A DNA stretch of 7,498 nucleotides from Lachnospiraceae bacterium (GTDB lineage Bacteria; Bacillota; Clostridia; Lachnospirales; Lachnospiraceae), in the NCBI GenBank assembly GCA_009774345.1, contig VSNR01000197.1, positions 1 to 7,498 on the forward strand, written 5' to 3'. Under the pieces are notes generated by a model. The model saw only the letters and a list, made by a program, of their open reading frames with translations, was not told the DNA's origin and did not search any database. This document shows positions 5,013 to 7,498 of this stretch, piece after piece. The position numbers and the translations under genes are program-made. Positions within the stretch are counted from its first letter, which is position 1. Every line of letters begins with the position of its first letter.

Positions 5013-7038
5013 TTCTATCCTCCATATTTGCTTCATTTGTACCTTTTTCCCGGACAGTTCCGCACTGCATGACATAAACCTGCCTGTGGTAATGCACATG
5101 GCTGTCCTTAATATTCAACTTCCTTGCCAGATATACACATGGCCATTGAAGCAGCTCATAGGTGGTCCCATCTGTTTCAAAGGCAAACAGTACAAGCCCC
5201 CTGTCCGAAATCCTGAGCACCAGCACCTTTCCAAGCTTTACGGCTTCCAGCCTGACAAGCTCACGCACAAGACCAAGGTAAAACATCTCGTTTTTCGCTG
5301 GTACGTCATCCGTGCAGTAAAAATACAGGCTTCCATCTGTATCCGGGATAATATTTTCAGGACATTCGGACTGGTATTCAAAAAGACCTTTTCTTTTATA
5401 CAGCACAGAAATGTCCCTGAATATGTCCACCGCATCCCACGAACATCCTATAGCAGATGAAACACAGGAATATAATTCAAACAGTTCCACATTATTGTCC
5501 GTCATTTTTTTCAGGCAGGACATGTAAACCTGCCCATAATGTTCCATCGCTGATAAATAAAAATCACCACCGCCCAGATCCATACCTGATATGTTTTCCA
5601 TTAATGCCCTGTATGTACATGGCAGTGCACAACGAGTATTCAATGCAGTGAACATATCCTTTAAGTCCGCCGTTCTGTATTCATAAAGCCTGTATTTCTT
5701 TAACAGGGCATGAAGCTCGACGCTGTTCATGGTCACCATCAGGGGGCGGCGCCTGACAAGTTCACGCACAGCCTTATTGTCTGACTGCCGGTTTAACCTG
5801 TAAATATAGAATTTTCCGTCTCCTGCGCAGACAATCAGTCCCTCGCCCTCTGAAAATGAAAATTTTTCGACCGCCATGATATAGCTGCCGTCCACTTCAC
5901 CTATGAAAGGAAACCCCTGGTTATCATTAACGTTAGATGCCTGCTTCCATTCCTGTATACTATCAACCCTATAGTTTTCAGGATAATATTTTTCAGGATC
6001 AGCCAGCTCTTTTTTTTCAGTAATATCAGGTTTATGACTGCTCCTCTGTCCCGCCTTTTTTTCCCTTTTGGAAACATTTTCGTATAAATTTGCAGCCTGC
6101 AGTTTTCTATCTTTTACGGGACTGTCATCCATAATGCTAACCTTTCCTGATACAAGAGGCTGAACATCTACCGCTTCTATAACAAACGGGACATTATCTG
6201 TTTCCGGCTGCACATCCCCCATTCTGTCCATGACATTTCTTATGGCGCCGCCCCTGTCGTATTGGTATGTCAGGGTAATTTCGTTCACAGCCTTCTCCAG
6301 CCTGTTTTTTCCGTCATCACCTCCAACATCTGTGCAGCTTATGCGTTCAAGCTCCCTGCACAGCATCTCATAAATATATTCCTGTGAATTGACAGTCTCT
6401 ATGTTTTTCAACAAATCATTCTTAAACCTGTTCTTTATATATCCAGTCATGTTTTCCATGCTCTCAAAGGCGGACAGGCTGTTGTTTGAACACAGGTTAA
6501 AGAGCAGGAAGGCATTCAGCCCGATCATGTCAAATTTGCCCCTGTGTGCACCTTTTCCCTGTATCATGAATATGGAATGCATGATATTTTCCGCAGCCTT
6601 ACTGCCCGACAGTTCCATCTGCATCCGTATCCTATCCGGGACAGCACCATTCTGCAGGATGGCGGCAATTACCATGTTTTCTTTCTCCCTGCGCGCATTT
6701 TTATAGGACACGGAGTAGGGACATCCCTGACAGATGCTTTTTGGAACGTTAACGTTAAAGAAAGTGCCATACCTTGTGATATCGTAACAGCCATATGGAT
6801 TCACCCTTTTTGCATGCGGCCTGATAATTTTTTTCCTCATCTGCACGATTTCATCTGACTTGTATGCCCTTGGTGACAACCCTTCCTGGCTTTTCAGGAA
6901 TGAAGTGAATTTTCCGATTGCGTCCGGCGGCGCATCAAATATCGCACCAAAGAGTGTAAACAGCTTCAGGTACTCTTCATCCTCCAGGTTCTTGTCCGAA
7001 AGATAATAAATGCAGGGTGGTGTTTCAAAAATACACAT
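4996..7038 (-). CDS. Large protein with Cys cluster and degenerate Pol I exonuclease-like region
   Basis: I do not recognise this 680-residue protein as a whole. Near the N-terminus, 'NPYGCYDITRY...SICQGCPYS' carries C84 and a C103-x2-C106 pair, suggesting a metal or Fe-S site, though a fourth ligand is not obvious. Residues 115-280 look helical. A low-complexity linker, charged and Lys-rich, spans about 300-350. Residues 376-467 resemble the 3'-5' exonuclease domain of DNA polymerase I with its catalytic residues lost: a strand pair (SYIMAVEKF / GLIVCAGDGKFYIYRL), a segment 'TMNSVELHALLKKYRL' where polymerase I has an HNxKxD-type motif followed by 'LHVL', then 'LKDMFTALN' like the 'DTMLAAYLLN' end. 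This is motif reading by eye, moderate at best. The C-terminal part (500-660, with 'VLVLRISDRGLVLFAFETDG') is unassigned. ATG 7038 has AAAGGA (7051-7046) 7 nt upstream. It is the promoter-proximal gene and its end overlaps the signal-peptidase start by 17 nt. A DNA-maintenance role is a guess. Confidence 0.7.
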   Translation of the reverse strand: MCIFETPPCIYYLSDKNLEDEEYLKLFTLFGAIFDAPPDAIGKFTSFLKSQEGLSPRAYKSDEIVQMRKKIIRPHAKRVNPYGCYDITRYGTFFNVNVPKSICQGCPYSVSYKNARREKENMVIAAILQNGAVPDRIRMQMELSGSKAAENIMHSIFMIQGKGAHRGKFDMIGLNAFLLFNLCSNNSLSAFESMENMTGYIKNRFKNDLLKNIETVNSQEYIYEMLCRELERISCTDVGGDDGKNRLEKAVNEITLTYQYDRGGAIRNVMDRMGDVQPETDNVPFVIEAVDVQPLVSGKVSIMDDSPVKDRKLQAANLYENVSKREKKAGQRSSHKPDITEKKELADPEKYYPENYRVDSIQEWKQASNVNDNQGFPFIGEVDGSYIMAVEKFSFSEGEGLIVCAGDGKFYIYRLNRQSDNKAVRELVRRRPLMVTMNSVELHALLKKYRLYEYRTADLKDMFTALNTRCALPCTYRALMENISGMDLGGGDFYLSAMEHYGQVYMSCLKKMTDNNVELFELYSCVSSAIGCSWDAVDIFRDISVLYKRKGLFEYQSECPENIIPDTDGSLYFYCTDDVPAKNEMFYLGLVRELVRLEAVKLGKVLVLRISDRGLVLFAFETDGTTYELLQWPCVYLARKLNIKDSHVHYHRQVYVMQCGTVREKGTNEANMEDRNENRK
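5019..5023 (-). promoter_or_regulatory. Ribosome binding site GGAGG deciding the signal-peptidase start
   Basis: GGAGG in the minus-strand context TGGAGGATAGAA-ATG sits 6 nt before ATG 5012, inside the 3' end of the upstream gene. It supports the 172-residue form over the 201-residue frame that opens at 5099. Confidence 0.8.
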
Positions 7039-7045
7039 GGCTATT

Positions 7046-7051
7046 TCCTTT
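7046..7051 (-). promoter_or_regulatory. Ribosome binding site AAAGGA for the first operon gene
   Basis: AAAGGA on the minus strand lies 7 nt before the ATG at 7038 and follows the promoter at 7099-7070 at the right distance. It fixes the start of the 680-residue protein. Confidence 0.7.
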
Positions 7052-7069
7052 CTTTTCTGTATCCTGCCT

Positions 7070-7099
7070 ATTAAATAAAAGTAACCATGAATTAGTCAA
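7070..7099 (-). promoter_or_regulatory. Sigma-70/A-type promoter of the operon
   Basis: On the minus strand, TTGACT (7099-7094, one mismatch to TTGACA) is followed after 18 bp by TTTAAT (7075-7070, one mismatch to TATAAT). Transcription would begin near 7063 and leave a leader of about 25 nt containing the AAAGGA ribosome binding site. The strongly AT-rich DNA upstream (7105-7140) could act as an UP-like element. It is the only convincing minus-strand promoter in the window and lies exactly ahead of the first gene. Confidence 0.65.
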
Positions 7100-7185
7100 G
7101 GGGGAAATTGTAATTTTTATAAAGTTTTTAAATTAATGTTTTCCATACAGTATATAAACCTAAATTCCCATAAGTTTTTTAGTCT

Positions 7186-7207
7186 GCATTCTAAAATGCG
7201 TATTTTA
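7186..7207. repeat. Overlapping inverted repeats GCATT/AATGC and TAAAAT/ATTTTA
   Basis: GCATT-CTAA-AATGC (7186-7199) and TAAAAT-GCGT-ATTTTA (7192-7207) are both perfect and share their middle. The two alternative hairpins exclude one another. Such nested symmetry is common at protein-binding sites, but AT-rich DNA also yields short palindromes by chance. Confidence 0.4.
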
Positions 7208-7227
7208 TCAACGGTTTCAAATATAAA

Positions 7228-7256
7228 ATGTAGAATAAAACATTTTGTGTCTACAT
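7228..7256. repeat. Inverted repeat ATGTAGA / TCTACAT
   Basis: ATGTAGA (7228-7234) and TCTACAT (7250-7256) are exact reverse complements with a 15-nt spacer. A second, overlapping pair AAAATG (7225-7230) and CATTTT (7241-7246) lies in the same place. It is a plausible operator or binding site for one of the winged-helix proteins of the operon. Confidence 0.4.
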
Positions 7257-7266
7257 CCAAATATTA

Positions 7267-7293
7267 TTTAAGAAATCCTTAAAATACTTAAGT
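7267..7293. repeat. TTTAAG/CTTAAA inverted repeat and adjacent ACTTAAGT palindrome
   Basis: TTTAAG (7267-7272) and CTTAAA (7278-7283) form a perfect hairpin with a 5-nt loop, and the 8-bp palindrome ACTTAAGT follows at 7286-7293. The shared CTTAA core thus occurs three times within 27 nt, a small iteron-like arrangement, though on AT-rich DNA this can be chance. Confidence 0.35.
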
Positions 7294-7424
7294 CACAGAA
7301 TGAAGCCTATATTATTTTCAGGAACTCAGGATAAATAATAACAATCTGAAAATGAAACTTCTATTATGATGTTCGAATATTAGTTCTTATATATTGCAGT
7401 TATTAAAAAAATATATTATATGGT

Positions 7425-7498
7425 ATGAGGAGCTACTTGATAAAAATATCTTTATATCAAAAGTCATATTCAAATAAAACAATAGAATTATACCCAAA
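7425..7498 (+). CDS. Possible 5' end of a tyrosine recombinase (partial)
   Basis: A frame opens on the plus strand at ATG 7425 and is still open at the right edge, giving 24 residues. An alternative start is TTG 7437, which has GAGGAG (7427-7432) 4 nt upstream. The end of the visible peptide, 'LYQKSYSNKTIELYP', resembles the start of the core-binding domain of XerC/D-type integrases, where a 'G-x-S-x-x-T-I-x-x-Y' pattern is usual (here S-Y-S-N-K-T-I-E-L-Y). The piece is too short to be sure. If real, it is the integrase of the element, divergent from the operon. An in-frame stop at 7404-7406 limits the upstream extent. Confidence 0.3.
   Translation, partial: MRSYLIKISLYQKSYSNKTIELYP

Larger units (their letters stand above)
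7100..7424. other. AT-rich intergenic region with short inverted repeats
   Basis: This stretch of about 325 nt has no supported gene on either strand. It is far more AT-rich than the coding part and holds several short perfect inverted repeats, listed separately, plus the palindrome TTCGAA near 7372. It separates the operon from a possible plus-strand gene at the right edge, so it is likely a divergent control region. An origin, partition site or attachment site cannot be excluded. Confidence 0.55.

Noticed and set aside
5012..5099. Longer signal-peptidase start adding 29 residues
   Set aside because: The extension overlaps the upstream gene by a further 87 nt and has no good Shine-Dalgarno, whereas GGAGG lies 6 nt before ATG 5012.
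4906..5460. 184-residue plus-strand frame with a hydrophobic start
   Set aside because: It lies antisense to the signal peptidase and the 680-residue gene, both of which have good ribosome binding sites or motifs. Its hydrophobic stretch is the complement of the coded segment, and it lacks a recognisable domain.

Overview
The window carries seven consecutive minus-strand genes, read from right to left, that look like one operon of a mobile element (plasmid, or integrative and conjugative element) from a low-to-mid GC Firmicute. A gut Clostridia/Lachnospiraceae host is my best guess. It rests on the AGA/AGG/ATA-rich codon use, the GGAGG-type ribosome binding sites and the gene families, not on any database match. 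There are no rRNA or tRNA genes, no CRISPR array and no recognisable insertion sequence.

Layout. Positions 7039-7498 are AT-rich and mostly non-coding. They hold a good minus-strand promoter (7099-7070), a cluster of short inverted repeats (about 7186-7293) and, at the extreme right edge, a 24-codon plus-strand reading frame that may be the start of a tyrosine recombinase. The operon then runs: a 680-residue protein with a cysteine cluster and a degenerate DNA polymerase I exonuclease-like region (7038-4996); a type I signal peptidase (5012-4494); a small tail-anchored membrane protein (4488-4138); a 560-residue winged-helix plus nuclease-like protein of the replication-relaxation type (4130-2448); a ParA ATPase (2389-1451); a very acidic 160-residue protein (1487-1005); and a 299-residue winged-helix protein that looks like a divergent shorter relative of the 560-residue one (992-93). 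Six genes are separated by gaps of 12 nt or less or overlap. The exception is the 58-nt gap before parA. The left edge (1-92) is a short AT-rich spacer with a 7-bp inverted repeat.

How it may work together. ParA and the acidic protein resemble an ATPase/partner pair for segregation or positioning of the element. The two winged-helix/nuclease-like proteins are candidates for DNA binding at a replication or partition site. The polymerase-I-like protein would fit DNA maintenance. The signal peptidase and the tail-anchored protein add a membrane arm, which suggests that the operon joins DNA maintenance to secretion or assembly of a surface or transfer apparatus. Only the ParA and signal peptidase assignments are firm. 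The rest comes from motif reading and is marked as such.
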